A stretch of 38,971 nt of DNA from Thermoplasmata archaeon (GTDB lineage Archaea > Thermoplasmatota > Thermoplasmata > Lutacidiplasmatales > UBA184): NCBI GenBank assembly GCA_022750455.1, contig JAKIVR010000014.1, forward strand, positions 1 to 38,971, written 5' to 3'. The notes below the pieces were generated by a model. That model had not been told where the DNA came from, ran no database searches, and saw only the letters and a list, made by a program, of their open reading frames with translations. This document shows positions 6,962 through 16,200 of the stretch, piece by piece; the first letter of the stretch is position 1; every line of letters begins with the position of its first letter. Both the position numbers and the translations under genes were made by a program.

Positions 6962-7930
6962 ATGGCCGGGATGGGTTATCAAGATGCGCACGCCCAGCCC
7001 AAAGGGATAACAGGACCACCGGATTGGCGGGCCCGACGGAACTTCATGCGTAATCGGCTCGTCATCGGTAGCGCCCTCATCCTGGACACCCTGCTGTTCG
7101 CCATCAACATCTACGTCTTCTTCAGCGGCCACAGCCGGACCGTCCTTTCCCAGGCGGTGTACGCCATCGCCGACCTGATCGGGAGCGTGATGATCTACAT
7201 CGGCTGGATCGAATCCCAGCGACCACCGGACGCCAAGTACCCGTTCGGGCGCGGCAAGGAGCGGTTCTTCTGGGCGTTCAATGCCTCGCTCCTCGCCTTC
7301 GTGCTCTCGGGCATGGGGATCCTGGTGACCGGCGTGCTCCAGGCCATCACCCCCGAGCCGGTCGGGGACCTGCGGGTCGCGCTGCTGGTGGTCGGATTCA
7401 CTCTGATCCTCAGCGTGGTCGGGGTGCTCGTCGTCCTCGCGGAGCTCCGAACCGGTGGCACGACCCTCCGCACGTTCCTGGAGTCCCCGTCGCAGGGGCT
7501 GAAGACGATCTTCTACCAGGACATCGTCTCCGCCGCGGGGAGCGCGGTGGCGTTCACGGGCCTGCTCGCCCTCGATCAGACGGGAAACAGTGCGATCGAT
7601 GGGTACACGGCGGCCGCCGTCGGGGGCCTGATGATCCTGACCGGCATCCTGTTGAGCGCCGAGACCCGGGACCTGCTCATCGGCAAGGCGGTCCCGTACG
7701 AGCAGGCCCGGCTGGTACTCTCGATCGTCGAGCGGGACCCCCTGGTCCGTCGGATCCGCACGGTGCAGTCGATGATCCTCGGCCCCGACGACATCCTGCT
7801 GGCCCTTCGAGTGAACTTCGCTGACGGGCTGACGACCGACGAGATCGAGGCGACGATCAACCGACTCTCCGCGGGCGTCCGGCACGCCCTGCCCGCGATC
7901 AAGCACTTGGTGATCGAACCGGCGCCCTGA
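6962..7930 (+). CDS. Cation diffusion facilitator (CDF) family transporter
   Basis: The 322-aa protein has about five to six hydrophobic segments between residues 30 and 230, then a cytoplasmic ferredoxin-like domain ending in [10 protein letters not shown]. The [15 protein letters not shown] motif after the second membrane helix is characteristic of the CDF subgroup that includes ZnT9-like proteins. The classic HxxxD/DxxxD metal quartet is only partly present: [11 protein letters not shown] in helix 2 and QDIVSAAGS in helix 5. The transported ion (Zn, Mn, Fe or Co) therefore cannot be read from sequence. ATG 6962 is used; ATG 6971 and ATG 7046 (MRNRLVIGS) are alternatives because the first 28 residues are not conserved-looking. 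Confidence 0.85.
   Translation: MAGMGYQDAHAQPKGITGPPDWRARRNFMRNRLVIGSALILDTLLFAINIYVFFSGHSRTVLSQAVYAIADLIGSVMIYIGWIESQRPPDAKYPFGRGKERFFWAFNASLLAFVLSGMGILVTGVLQAITPEPVGDLRVALLVVGFTLILSVVGVLVVLAELRTGGTTLRTFLESPSQGLKTIFYQDIVSAAGSAVAFTGLLALDQTGNSAIDGYTAAAVGGLMILTGILLSAETRDLLIGKAVPYEQARLVLSIVERDPLVRRIRTVQSMILGPDDILLALRVNFADGLTTDEIEATINRLSAGVRHALPAIKHLVIEPAP
6973..6982 (-). promoter_or_regulatory. Putative TATA box of the PrxQ-type peroxiredoxin
   Basis: The minus strand reads CTTGATAACC, centred about 32 nt upstream of the ATG at 6945. It overlaps the first codons of the divergent transporter gene, so the two genes have interleaved 5' ends. Confidence 0.45.
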
Positions 7931-7942
7931 GAGGTCGACCGT

Positions 7943-9181
7943 TCAGGCGGCGACCCGACCGCTCCGGACGTCGAAGCCGCGGATCACGGTGAGAACGGTG
8001 AGGCCGGCCCCCACGGCGAGGAAGAAGACGTCGAGCCCGAACAGGTTGTAGTGGTCGTACAGCTGGGTGGAGAGGAGGAGCCCCAAGAGCATCCCCAGCG
8101 AGATGGCAAGCGAGTAGACGGACATCGTCGTGGCGCGGGTTAGATGCCGGCTCGCGTCGGTGAGGGCGGCGAGCGCGGACGGTCCATACGCGAGCGCCGC
8201 GATCGCCCCCACGGCGATCACCCCGACGATCTCGGGTCGCGGTCCGTAGTGTCCGGCCGCCGCCACCCCCGCGAGGACCAGGAGGAATCCGAACACGCCG
8301 ACGACCATGAGCCGCCACCGGCCGTAGCGGTCGGCCAGGCGGCCGTAGAACGGCTGCGTGAAGAGCAGGAGGCCGCCGCCGATCCCGATCGCGGCGCCGA
8401 GCCAGAGAGCCGGAACGCCGATCGCGGTCGAGGCGCTGCCGAGGAAGACGAACGCCGTCCCGATCAGCATGTAGATCACGAGCCACGGCATCGTCACGAG
8501 CAGGATGTCGCGCTGGGCGATCGCCTTTACCAGCACCTCGAACTGGAAGCTGCGGAGGTGCCGGGTCTCCCGCACGCCGCGGGCGAGCCAGAACGCGACC
8601 ACGAACCCCACCGCGAGGAGCGCCGCGCCTCCGCGGAAGAGCCAGGGAAGATCCGAGATCGGGAGCGTTCCCAAGGCGGCGAAACCCACCGCGAATCCGA
8701 CGATCCAGCCGAGCAGATTCACGGCATCGAACCGCCCCATCTCGAGCCCGCGGCGGTCCGCGGCGGTGCCGTCCGCGATCACCGCGAGGCTCGCGGCGAG
8801 GATCGCGCCGCTCGCGACGCCGTAGACGAGGTTCAGGACGACGAGCGGCACCGCCGACTGCGTGAAGGAGATCGCGAAGAACAGCCCGGCCGCCCCGAGG
8901 ATGCCGGCAAAGAGCACCGGGAAGCGACCGTACCGATCGGCGTGCAACCCGGAGAGGAGGACCGTCGAGAACTCCCCGATCGGCGCGGCGGCCGTGACCC
9001 ATCCGACGGTGCCGATATCGGCGCCTCCGAGCCCCGCGCGGCTGCCGGTGAGATAGGCGGCGAAGACCGAGACGGTCAGCCCGAACGCGAACCGGACGAA
9101 GAACGTCGAGAGGAGCACCGCGTCGCGGCGATGGTCCGGGACGGTGGGATCGAACGGGGTCTCCGGGAGCGTCGAGGGCAC
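7943..9181 (-). CDS. Major facilitator superfamily (MFS) transporter
   Basis: This 412-aa protein shows twelve hydrophobic segments in two similar halves. Each half has a copy of MFS motif A in the helix 2-3 loop: GLHADRYGRFP and GRLADRYGRWR. It is a secondary transporter of the cytoplasmic membrane, and sequence gives no reliable substrate. Residues 1-20 are a soluble leader. The GTG start at 9181 lies 4 nt after the stop of the glyoxalase-fold gene, so these two, and probably gltX upstream, form one unit. Drug or metabolite efflux is a guess from family habit only. Confidence 0.85.
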   Translation of the reverse strand: MPSTLPETPFDPTVPDHRRDAVLLSTFFVRFAFGLTVSVFAAYLTGSRAGLGGADIGTVGWVTAAAPIGEFSTVLLSGLHADRYGRFPVLFAGILGAAGLFFAISFTQSAVPLVVLNLVYGVASGAILAASLAVIADGTAADRRGLEMGRFDAVNLLGWIVGFAVGFAALGTLPISDLPWLFRGGAALLAVGFVVAFWLARGVRETRHLRSFQFEVLVKAIAQRDILLVTMPWLVIYMLIGTAFVFLGSASTAIGVPALWLGAAIGIGGGLLLFTQPFYGRLADRYGRWRLMVVGVFGFLLVLAGVAAAGHYGPRPEIVGVIAVGAIAALAYGPSALAALTDASRHLTRATTMSVYSLAISLGMLLGLLLSTQLYDHYNLFGLDVFFLAVGAGLTVLTVIRGFDVRSGRVAA

Positions 9182-9185
9182 GATC

Positions 9186-9563
9186 CTACCGCCGCTCGAT
9201 CAGCTCGATCCAGATGTTATCCGGATCCAGGATGAACGCGAGGCGTCCGGAGCCCCCGGCGAGGGTGTACGGCTCCTTGGCGACCTTCACCCCCGCGGCC
9301 CGCACCTTGGTCAGGAACGCGTCGAGGTCCGGGACCTGGAACGCGAGGTGGTCGAGCTGCTCCCCCGGCTCGACGGTCGTCTTGTCGTCCCAGTGCGTGA
9401 GCTCGATGCGGGCGTCGGTTTCGGGGTCGACGACGAAGGCGATCTCCGCGTTGTTCTCCGGGATCTTCCGCCGACGTTCGAAGGTGAGCCCGAGCACCTC
9501 GGTGTAGAACCGCAGGCTCGCGTCGATATTCTTGACCGTCACCGACGTGTGGAGAAACTTCAA
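9186..9563 (-). CDS. VOC/glyoxalase I-family protein (lactoylglutathione lyase-like)
   Basis: The 125-aa protein has two beta-alpha-beta-beta-beta modules and the four expected metal ligands of the glyoxalase I site: His5 (FLHTSV), Glu54 (RIELTHW), His72 (LDHLAF) and Glu120 (WIELIE). GSGRLAFILDPDNIWIELIE is typical of glyoxalase I proper, which converts the thiol hemiacetal of methylglyoxal. Archaea generally lack glutathione, so another thiol or another VOC reaction is possible. The frame runs upstream into gltX, but homology starts at a TTG (9563) preceded by GAGGGCGACCG, a usable ribosome site. It is followed 4 nt later by the MFS gene. Confidence 0.85.
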   Translation of the reverse strand: MKFLHTSVTVKNIDASLRFYTEVLGLTFERRRKIPENNAEIAFVVDPETDARIELTHWDDKTTVEPGEQLDHLAFQVPDLDAFLTKVRAAGVKVAKEPYTLAGGSGRLAFILDPDNIWIELIERR

Positions 9564-9615
9564 CGGTCGCCCTCGACCGCGACGACCGGTTCCGGGGCAA
9601 AAGGCTTCGCTTGGA

Positions 9616-11343
9616 CTAACGGTGTCCGAAGCACACGCGGACGGGGGCGTTCCCGGCCATGTGGGAGGCCTCCACGCGGACGAATCCCACCCGCTCGAAC
9701 TGCAGGATGTCCCGGGGCGCGGCGTCCCGGAGGGCGGCCTCGCCGATGCCAGTGGCGTGCTGCCCCTCCGGATCGAGCATGTCGACGTCCACGGCCCCCT
9801 CCGCGCCGACCCACTGGATGCGGGGGATGCGGCGGTTGGGGAGGTCGAGGAACTCGGCCCGGACGATCGTCGCCTCGGAGGCGATCTCCGCCGGCAGTCG
9901 GATGTTGGCGAGGTCCTTGAGCCGGATCTCGCCGCCGATGTGGCGTACGATCTCCTCCCGTGGGAGGTAGAACGAAGGGCCGGCCGTGACGATCCGCTTC
10001 CCGAGCTCGGTTCGGTCCGGATGATTCGCGAGCTCGACGGTGCGTCGATCATCGGGGTATCCGGTGACATCGACCCGGACCGGGTCCGCGACGAACGCCC
10101 GGCGCGGGGTCGTCGGATCGATGATCTGCCGGTTCTCCGCGTACAGCGTCTCGGCGGGGACCTCGATATCGGCGAGCGAGAGCCCGAACGAGAGCGTGAA
10201 CCGACGCAGCGCCTCGGGCTGGATCCCCCGGCGCTCGAGCGAATCGATCGACCACGTCCGCGGATCGGCCCACCCGTCGTACTCGCCGCTCTTCACCTCG
10301 CGGTACGCCTTCGACTTGTGGATTGCCGCCTCCTTCACGCGCAGCATCCCCCAGTGGAGGAACGGGGGTCCGTGGATCCCGAGCAGCTTCCAGATGTGCT
10401 GCTCCATCCGGTCCTCCATCACGAGGTCCTTCCCTCGGATGACGTGGGTCGGGCCGAGCTCGATGTCGTCGACCGCCCAGGAGAACTCGAGCAGCGGCCA
10501 GACCCGGTACTTCTGCCCGACCCGCGGATGCTCGACATCGCTGATGCGGAACAGCACGCGGTCCCGGAACGCGGGATCCGGATCGGCGAGGTCGGTCCGC
10601 AGACGGAGCACCGCCTCCCCCGGGCCGAACGTCCCGCCGAGCATCTTCTCCCACAGATCGAGCGTCGTCGGGGGGTCCTGGGCCCGCTCCGGGCACGCCC
10701 GTCCGGCCCGGCGATTCTCCCGGAGGACCTCCGCCGGACAGATGCAGACGTACGCGCCCCCGAGCTCGATGACCCGCCGGGCCCACGGGTAGAAATGCGG
10801 GATCCGGTCGGACTTGTAGAACACCTCGTCCGGCGGCGTCCCGGCGATCTCGAGGTCGTGCAGGATGACGTCGAACAGTTCGACGTCGACCCGCTTCTCC
10901 TCCGAGCCGATCGTATCATCGAAGACGAGGAGGAGGCGTCCCTTGTACCGACGGCGGTACTCGTCGTTGAGATAGAGCATCCGCGCGTTCCCGATGTGCA
11001 ACGCCCCCGAGGGGAACGGGGCGAGCCGCAGCACGACCTTGCCCATCTCCGCGTTCGGCAGCGGCGGCAGTTCACCGACGGCCAATCCGGGGGCCCGCGG
11101 CGCCTCGGGCTCGGGTCCACCGAGGGCGGCGAGCTCGCTCTCCTGGGCCGACCGTTCGAGAGAGCTGACCCGTCCAGCGACCTCGGCGACCATCGGTCCG
11201 AGCTCGGCGGAGCGCGAGCGCAACGTCGGGTCGGTGGCGAGGAGACGCGCCAGGATCGGACCCGGACGGGAGACCCCGTCGTGCTGGACCGCGTTCTCCA
11301 ACGCGATCCGACGGATCCGGAGCTCCAGAGCCGACACCGACAT
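9616..11343 (-). CDS. gltX: Glutamyl-tRNA synthetase, archaeal type
   Basis: The 575-aa class I synthetase has an archaeal N-terminal extension (1-100), the HIGH-type motif PSGALHIGNAR (112-122), a Rossmann core with LLLVFDDT, a KMSKS-equivalent HKSKAY near residue 318, and an archaeal/GlnRS-like beta-barrel anticodon domain rather than the bacterial helical one. It charges tRNA-Glu. In most archaea it also mischarges tRNA-Gln for later amidation by GatDE, which would apply to the tRNA-Gln in this window. ATG 11343 sits 27 nt after a TATA box, so the transcript is probably leaderless. Confidence 0.95.
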   Translation of the reverse strand: MSVSALELRIRRIALENAVQHDGVSRPGPILARLLATDPTLRSRSAELGPMVAEVAGRVSSLERSAQESELAALGGPEPEAPRAPGLAVGELPPLPNAEMGKVVLRLAPFPSGALHIGNARMLYLNDEYRRRYKGRLLLVFDDTIGSEEKRVDVELFDVILHDLEIAGTPPDEVFYKSDRIPHFYPWARRVIELGGAYVCICPAEVLRENRRAGRACPERAQDPPTTLDLWEKMLGGTFGPGEAVLRLRTDLADPDPAFRDRVLFRISDVEHPRVGQKYRVWPLLEFSWAVDDIELGPTHVIRGKDLVMEDRMEQHIWKLLGIHGPPFLHWGMLRVKEAAIHKSKAYREVKSGEYDGWADPRTWSIDSLERRGIQPEALRRFTLSFGLSLADIEVPAETLYAENRQIIDPTTPRRAFVADPVRVDVTGYPDDRRTVELANHPDRTELGKRIVTAGPSFYLPREEIVRHIGGEIRLKDLANIRLPAEIASEATIVRAEFLDLPNRRIPRIQWVGAEGAVDVDMLDPEGQHATGIGEAALRDAAPRDILQFERVGFVRVEASHMAGNAPVRVCFGHR

Positions 11344-11365
11344 GCCCGGTCGAGCAGACGGGTGG

Positions 11366-11374
11366 GATTATAGG
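11366..11374 (-). promoter_or_regulatory. TATA box of gltX
   Basis: The minus strand reads CCTATAATC, centred 27 nt before the gltX ATG, which predicts initiation at or next to the start codon. The box overlaps the TAA stop (11370-11368) of the preceding gene. Confidence 0.65.
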
Positions 11375-12180
11375 GGTTCGTGCGGCGCCCGCGGATCGCC
11401 GCGGCGCGCCTCCGGCTGGCGATAGCGCCAGCGCGCCTCCTCGATCGCCTCGCCCATCGTCATCTCGCCCTCGAGCACCCGGCTCGCCGACGAGCGGGAG
11501 ATCGTGAAGTCGCCGCCGCTCGACTCCCGGCTCCGACGCTGCAGGTTGGCGATCTCTCCCGGGGTCACCCGCAACGACGGACGTCGCGAGATCGTCTCGC
11601 CGCGGAGCGCCGCGATCCGGCGCGCGGCGACCATGTCACGAGGTCGACGGTGCCCCCGCGGGGTCGTGTTCCGCTCGTCGACGATCTCGATCGGCCGGTG
11701 CGTCTCCCACAGCGCGTGCACGATGCGGTCCCGGGCCAGCGGGTCGCCGCACCCGATCCGGAACCGGACCGCGGACATGGGGAACCGTCGTCGCATGTGC
11801 GTGGCGAGGTGAGCGGCCGACTCCGGACCCTCCAAGGTCCCCTCCCCGACGATCGAACCGTCGGCGACGACCGCGTAGCCGGGTCGAGGCCCGGGATCGA
11901 TGCCGATGACGAGCTCGCGCGGTGGCGTCGGAGACTCGAGGGCGCCGCGAATGGCGGCCGCCAGGCTCGCGCAGTCGAGCTCCGGTCCGACCTCCAGCAC
12001 CTGGACGTGGCGGATGTGGGGCGCCTCCTCCGGGCTCGTCAGGACGAGGGCAACGCGATCGGGGATCCGATCGCCCGGGAGCAGGCTGACGACCGGAACG
12101 CCGATCTCGCGAAGGAAATCCGCGAGATGGGCATAGAGCACGGGGTCGCGGGTCACGAGGGCCGCGGAACGGGCTCGCAC
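11368..12180 (-). CDS. RNase H/RuvC-fold-like protein of unknown function
   Basis: The 270-aa protein has an N-terminal domain (1-90) with receiver-like alternating strands and helices (ALVTRDPVLYAHLADFL, VALVLTSPEE). A second domain begins ELVIGIDPGPRPGYAVV, the first strand of a RuvC/RNase H-like nuclease fold with the catalytic-type Asp. Later acidic positions (IEIVDERNTT and RPRDMVAARRIAAL) are where such folds place their second and third carboxylates. The C-terminal 60 residues are basic and helical, suited to nucleic acid contact. I do not recognise a named family; it is broadly reminiscent of archaeal DUF460-type proteins. The GTG start at 12180 is about 28 nt after a TATA box. Nuclease activity is inference. 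Confidence 0.62.
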   Translation of the reverse strand: MRARSAALVTRDPVLYAHLADFLREIGVPVVSLLPGDRIPDRVALVLTSPEEAPHIRHVQVLEVGPELDCASLAAAIRGALESPTPPRELVIGIDPGPRPGYAVVADGSIVGEGTLEGPESAAHLATHMRRRFPMSAVRFRIGCGDPLARDRIVHALWETHRPIEIVDERNTTPRGHRRPRDMVAARRIAALRGETISRRPSLRVTPGEIANLQRRSRESSGGDFTISRSSASRVLEGEMTMGEAIEEARWRYRQPEARRGDPRAPHEPL

Positions 12181-12202
12181 CGCGGGCGAAGAGGAGATGA
12201 CG

Positions 12203-12213
12203 CATCAAATACC
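12203..12213 (-). promoter_or_regulatory. TATA box of the RNase H-like gene
   Basis: The minus strand GGTATTTGATG is centred about 28 nt upstream of the GTG at 12180, predicting a leaderless message. It falls in the divergent gap shared with the zinc-ribbon gene. Confidence 0.5.
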
Positions 12214-12226
12214 TTGCGTTGGCGCG

Positions 12227-12631
12227 ATGCTCACCTGTCCCCACTGCGGCGCCGCGAACGAGGATGGGGCGTTCTTCTGTCAGAGCTGCAACCGAACCAT
12301 TCTCTCGGTCCCCTCCACCTCGACGGGAGTCGCCGGGCCGCCCCGAGCCGTGCCCCCGGCGGCCTCGGGAGCGCCGGGCGTGCCCCCGCCTCCCCCCCCG
12401 CCGCCCCCGGGGGGCGTCCGCCTGCCGCCTCTCCCGCCCCCGCCGCCTCCGTCGCCGGCCCTTCCCCCGCTTCCGCCGCCGGGGTGGATCCCGCCGGCGT
12501 GGGCGGGACAGGCGATCCACTGTTCTCAGTGTAACACCCTAATATCCGCCGTCGCCGTCGTTTGCCCCGTATGCGGCGGTCGGCCGGTCCCCCCAAACGC
12601 GGCCGACGCGGGCGACGCACCGCGGGAATGA
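12227..12631 (+). CDS. Double zinc-ribbon protein with polyproline linker
   Basis: The 134-aa protein has a zinc ribbon at each end. The first uses Cys4, Cys7, Cys18 and Cys21 (LTCPHCG then FFCQSC). The second, near the C-terminus, is HCSQC then VVCPVCGG. Between them lies a linker of about 75 residues dominated by proline runs, up to nine in a row. It is probably an adaptor or scaffold; no enzyme domain is visible. The frame opens at ATG 12197, but the start at 12227 puts the first ribbon at the N-terminus as usual. Its stop overlaps the start of rnp4 (ATGA), which ties it to RNase P subunit synthesis. Confidence 0.72.
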   Translation: MLTCPHCGAANEDGAFFCQSCNRTILSVPSTSTGVAGPPRAVPPAASGAPGVPPPPPPPPPGGVRLPPLPPPPPPSPALPPLPPPGWIPPAWAGQAIHCSQCNTLISAVAVVCPVCGGRPVPPNAADAGDAPRE

Positions 12632-13035
12632 TCCGGGTCGCCGGCGAACGGATCGCCGACCTGTTCGCCCTTGCGGAATCCGAGTCGGTGAACCGTCCCA
12701 ACAGCCCGTATCCGAACCGGTACGTAGGGCTCGCCCGACGCATCGGGATGCGCTACACCGTTCGGCTCCCCACCGAGTACCGCGAACGGTACTGCCGGCA
12801 ATGCTCGAGCTTCTGGGTGGAAGGACGGACCGTGCGCACCCGCCTGCGCGGTGGGCATCGGGTGCAGACCTGCCTCTCCTGTGGTGCCACGCGGCGCCAA
12901 CGATACCGAGGAGGCCGACCGGTCCCGTCGGCCCTTCCGACCGGCGCAACGGCGCGTCCCCAACCCGCCGAAGTGATGGCGGACATCGAGGAGGAAGAGC
13001 CGTCCGACCCCCTCTCGGAGGACGGGGAAGAATAA
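12628..13035 (+). CDS. rnp4: RNase P protein subunit Rnp4 (Rpp21/Rpr2 family)
   Basis: The 135-aa protein has a helical N-terminus with the family motif YVGLARRIGMRYTVRLP (32-48). A zinc ribbon follows, made by Cys56/Cys59 (YCRQC) and Cys82/Cys85 (TCLSC). Rnp4 binds the specificity side of archaeal RNase P RNA with Rnp3 and helps remove 5' leaders from pre-tRNAs. A longer frame starts at 12562, but ATG 12628 overlaps the previous stop as ATGA, and homology begins there. The acidic C-terminal tail (EEEEPSDPLSEDGEE) is an extra. Three tRNA genes lie within 10 kb, though this may be chance. Confidence 0.9.
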   Translation: MIRVAGERIADLFALAESESVNRPNSPYPNRYVGLARRIGMRYTVRLPTEYRERYCRQCSSFWVEGRTVRTRLRGGHRVQTCLSCGATRRQRYRGGRPVPSALPTGATARPQPAEVMADIEEEEPSDPLSEDGEE

Positions 13036-13037
13036 TG
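13029..13037 (+). promoter_or_regulatory. Putative TATA box of tRNA-Leu(CAA)
   Basis: AGAATAATG is centred about 30 nt upstream of the tRNA and overlaps the stop codon region of rnp4. The match is only moderate. Confidence 0.4.
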
Positions 13038-13062
13038 TCCCGGTAGGGATGCGCCGGGGGAC

Positions 13063-13145
13063 GCCGGGGTAGCCGAGCGGCCAAAGGCGGCAGACTCAAG
13101 ATCTGCTCTCGCAGGAGTACCCAGGTTCAAATCCTGGCCCCGGCA
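13063..13145 (+). tRNA. tRNA-Leu (anticodon CAA)
   Basis: Acceptor GCCGGGG pairs with CCCCGGC and the discriminator is A. The anticodon stem GCAGA/TCTGC encloses CTCAAGA, anticodon CAA for TTG codons. A long type II variable arm and T-arm CCAGG-TTCAAAT-CCTGG complete it. No intron is present, in contrast to tRNA-Leu(TAG) in the same window. CCA is not encoded. Confidence 0.96.
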
Positions 13146-13299
13146 GTGGATCCCGCGAAGGACCGTGCCCCCCAGATGCGAGCTGGGCGACGTTCGGCCC
13201 GCGCGCCGAGGCGGGAGCCCTCTCGAGCTCGAGACGCGTGGCTCCGCGGAGGTCGAGGAGGTCCCGTCGGGAGTCGAGCGGCTCCCTCCCCGCTGCAGC

Positions 13300-16200
13300 A
13301 TGCGACCTTTTGCGGTCTGTCGTGTACGTACGAACGTGGGGACGGACCCATCGTTCGAACGCCCGGGCCTCCGTCGCGGCGCGCCGGTCGGGTCTGTGCG
13401 ACCTGCCCGCTCCCGAACTCTCGGTTGGTCGGCCGTCGCCATCGTATGGATCATGGTGGCCTCTGGCACCTCTGTCCTCGCTCCGACATCGTCCGGTTCC
13501 TCTACCGGGCACTCGGCTCCCGTCGCGAACGCGGTCGGATGGAGCGGGTCCGTCGAGCCGACCTCGAGCCTGGGGAGGAGCCCGTCCGTCCCGTCGCGTC
13601 CCGGCGCTGGAGAATCCAACTCGCTGACCGGTTACCCATGGATCCCACCCGCCTCCGAGGCAACGAACCACTCGAGCTCTCCCACACGGGCGATCCCGGT
13701 CTCCTCCCCCGCCCCGTCTGCGCCGATCTCGTTCAATCCCTCGTTGGTGAAAGTGACGGGAACCGTCGTGAGCGCGGAGCCGCCCCACCACCCGATCGGC
13801 GACGCCAACGTCTACGGCAGCGACCTCGGAGTCCCCTGCGACCCGACCGGCTGCCCGCTCTACGCCCGCACGGCGTTCAACGGAACGTTCCTCCTCAATG
13901 GGGTCGGAGTCGGGAACATCGTGGTCAGCGTGACCGACGGCTGGAACCTCACGAACTATACCGTCCTGTACAATGTGACGAAGGGCACCGGCAACCTCTC
14001 GACCGGTGACATCGGACTGGTTCCGGACGCCATCGTTTCCGGTTGCGTGGAGGGCGCCGATTACAGTCACGAAGGGGCCCCGGACGTCTCGGTGGTCGGG
14101 GAGACCCGGGACGGCACGGTCCAAGGCACCCCCACGGCCGTCACCTCCAGCCCCAGCGGTTGTTTTTCGGGCGTTGCGGTCCCACCGGGTCCGGCCGAGA
14201 TCGAGTTCACGCCCTCCTCCGGCAGCGAGTATGAGTCGAACGACACGTTCGTCGACCTCGCCCCGGGCCAGCACTACGAACTGCCGGCCCCGATCTACCT
14301 CCCGGTCGGCGTGCTGGTCACGATCGAGCCGTGGGACCCGAACCTCCATGCGCCGGTGAACGACGGCTATCCGTTCCTGACCAAGTCGGTGCCGTACGAC
14401 GGGGTCACGTTCCGCTCGGCCTTGACCGGGGCGTCGTTCGGGCCGGGCACTCCCGTGAAGGAGGGAGGAACGCCCCAGGCGTACGCGCCCCCCGGGCTCG
14501 ATGTGATGACCGTCGACGCCTCCGGGTATCTCGAGAACTCGAGCCCGGTCGAGATTCCCGAAGAGCCGCCGGGGTACGCCGTCCCGTTCGGGATGGTCTA
14601 CATGGCGCCCGATGGAAAGGTGACCGGCACCTTCGGCCTCACCTGGGAGGGACCGGTCTCGAACACTCCGTGGTACCAAGAGGTCGTCCAAGCGAACTCC
14701 TCGGTGCTGTTGACGATCTGCAGCCTCGATGGGTACCTCTCAGGCTTCGCCGTGCCCACCGGCGCCGGAGGGATCTCCATGAGCTCGTCGACGTGCCTCT
14801 CCACCTGCCAACCGTTCCGGAACGTCTTTACCACGTTCGCCGCGCCGTTGCGTGACAGCGTGACGATCGCTCCGGCCGCCTCCCCGGGCGTCTGCAATGA
14901 CACGTGGCCGATCCCCGATCTCCTCCCCGTGGAAGGCAACACCACGTTCGCGACCGTCCCGCCCGGCCTCGGCGTCCCGTTGTCTCTGGGGGAGATTGAT
15001 TTCACTCCGGGGAACTACATCAAGGGACGGATCTCCCCCGGCGACGCGTGGACGATCTCGGCCTGCTCCACCGATGAGACCGGGGTCTGCATGCCGCCGT
15101 CGGGCCCGGTCAACACCTCCGGCAGCAAAGGGAGCTGCCGCTACCCGTACCAAGGGGATCCCCAGTACTGCCCGTACGATCCGATCGGCTGCCCTGGCTC
15201 CGCCGTGCCCGACGCCGGGAGCTGGTTCTGCGTCGCGGCTCCCCCGGGACCCGATCGGCTGGAGATCTCCTCCCCGACCCAAGGCTTGAACGTCACCTGG
15301 GTCGACCTGGTCCCGGGGCAGTACACGTCGAAGGCGGCCTCGCTCGCCTCCGTCTCCTCGAATCTCGTCCAGATGATCAACCTCAGCTCCGGCGGCAACG
15401 TGAGCGGGGAGATCGCCGACGGGGTGACGGGCGAGCCGATCCCGACCCAGGAGTTTCCCACGGTCTCGATCAGCCCGGTCACGGCCGGGGTCGGTGGTTC
15501 GAGCACCGGGACCGGCTCCACGTTCAATCTGACGAGCGTTCCGGGTTGGGTCACGGTGTCGGCGAGCGCGAACAACTTCCTCGGCAACAGCACCTGGGTC
15601 CACGTGAACGACTCCTCGATCCCCGTCTCCACCGGCGTGATCCGCCTCGATCCGGTCTCCTGGCTCCAGGGCCAGATCCTCTACGCCAACGGGACGCCCG
15701 CCGTGTACGCCACCGTCGCGACGTGCCAGATCGGGAGCCTCGGATGCCAATCCGTGCTCGAGAACGGATTGACCTCCACGGGCGGGCGGTACGCGCAAGA
15801 GCTGGCGGCGGCGCCCCCGCCGCTCGGCACGTACGTCGTCGAGGCGAGCGCCCCCGGCTATCTGTCGAACTTCACGTGGGTCAACGTGACGACGCCCGGC
15901 GCGTTCTACACCGCGCCGCCGATCCGGCTCACCTCGTTCCTCAGCGTCGCCTCGAGCCGGACGAACCGGAGCGGAAGCCGCGGCTCCCCGGCGCTCCCGC
16001 CGACCCCCGACCCGTTCGAGTACCTCGTCGGCTCCGTCGTGGATAGCGTCACCCAAGAAGGGATCCCGCAGGCGCTGTTCACGCTCGAGGCGGTCAACGG
16101 CGGACCCCCGACGGTGTTGGAGAACTCGATCACCGATGGCGGCTTCTTCAACTACACCGCCCCGTCGGGGCAGTTCTGGGACAACATCTCGGCGCCCGAG

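Noticed and set aside
9564-10070. Upstream extension of the glyoxalase-fold frame
   Set aside because: This part is antisense-like low-complexity sequence inside gltX in another frame; homology starts only at the TTG at 9563.
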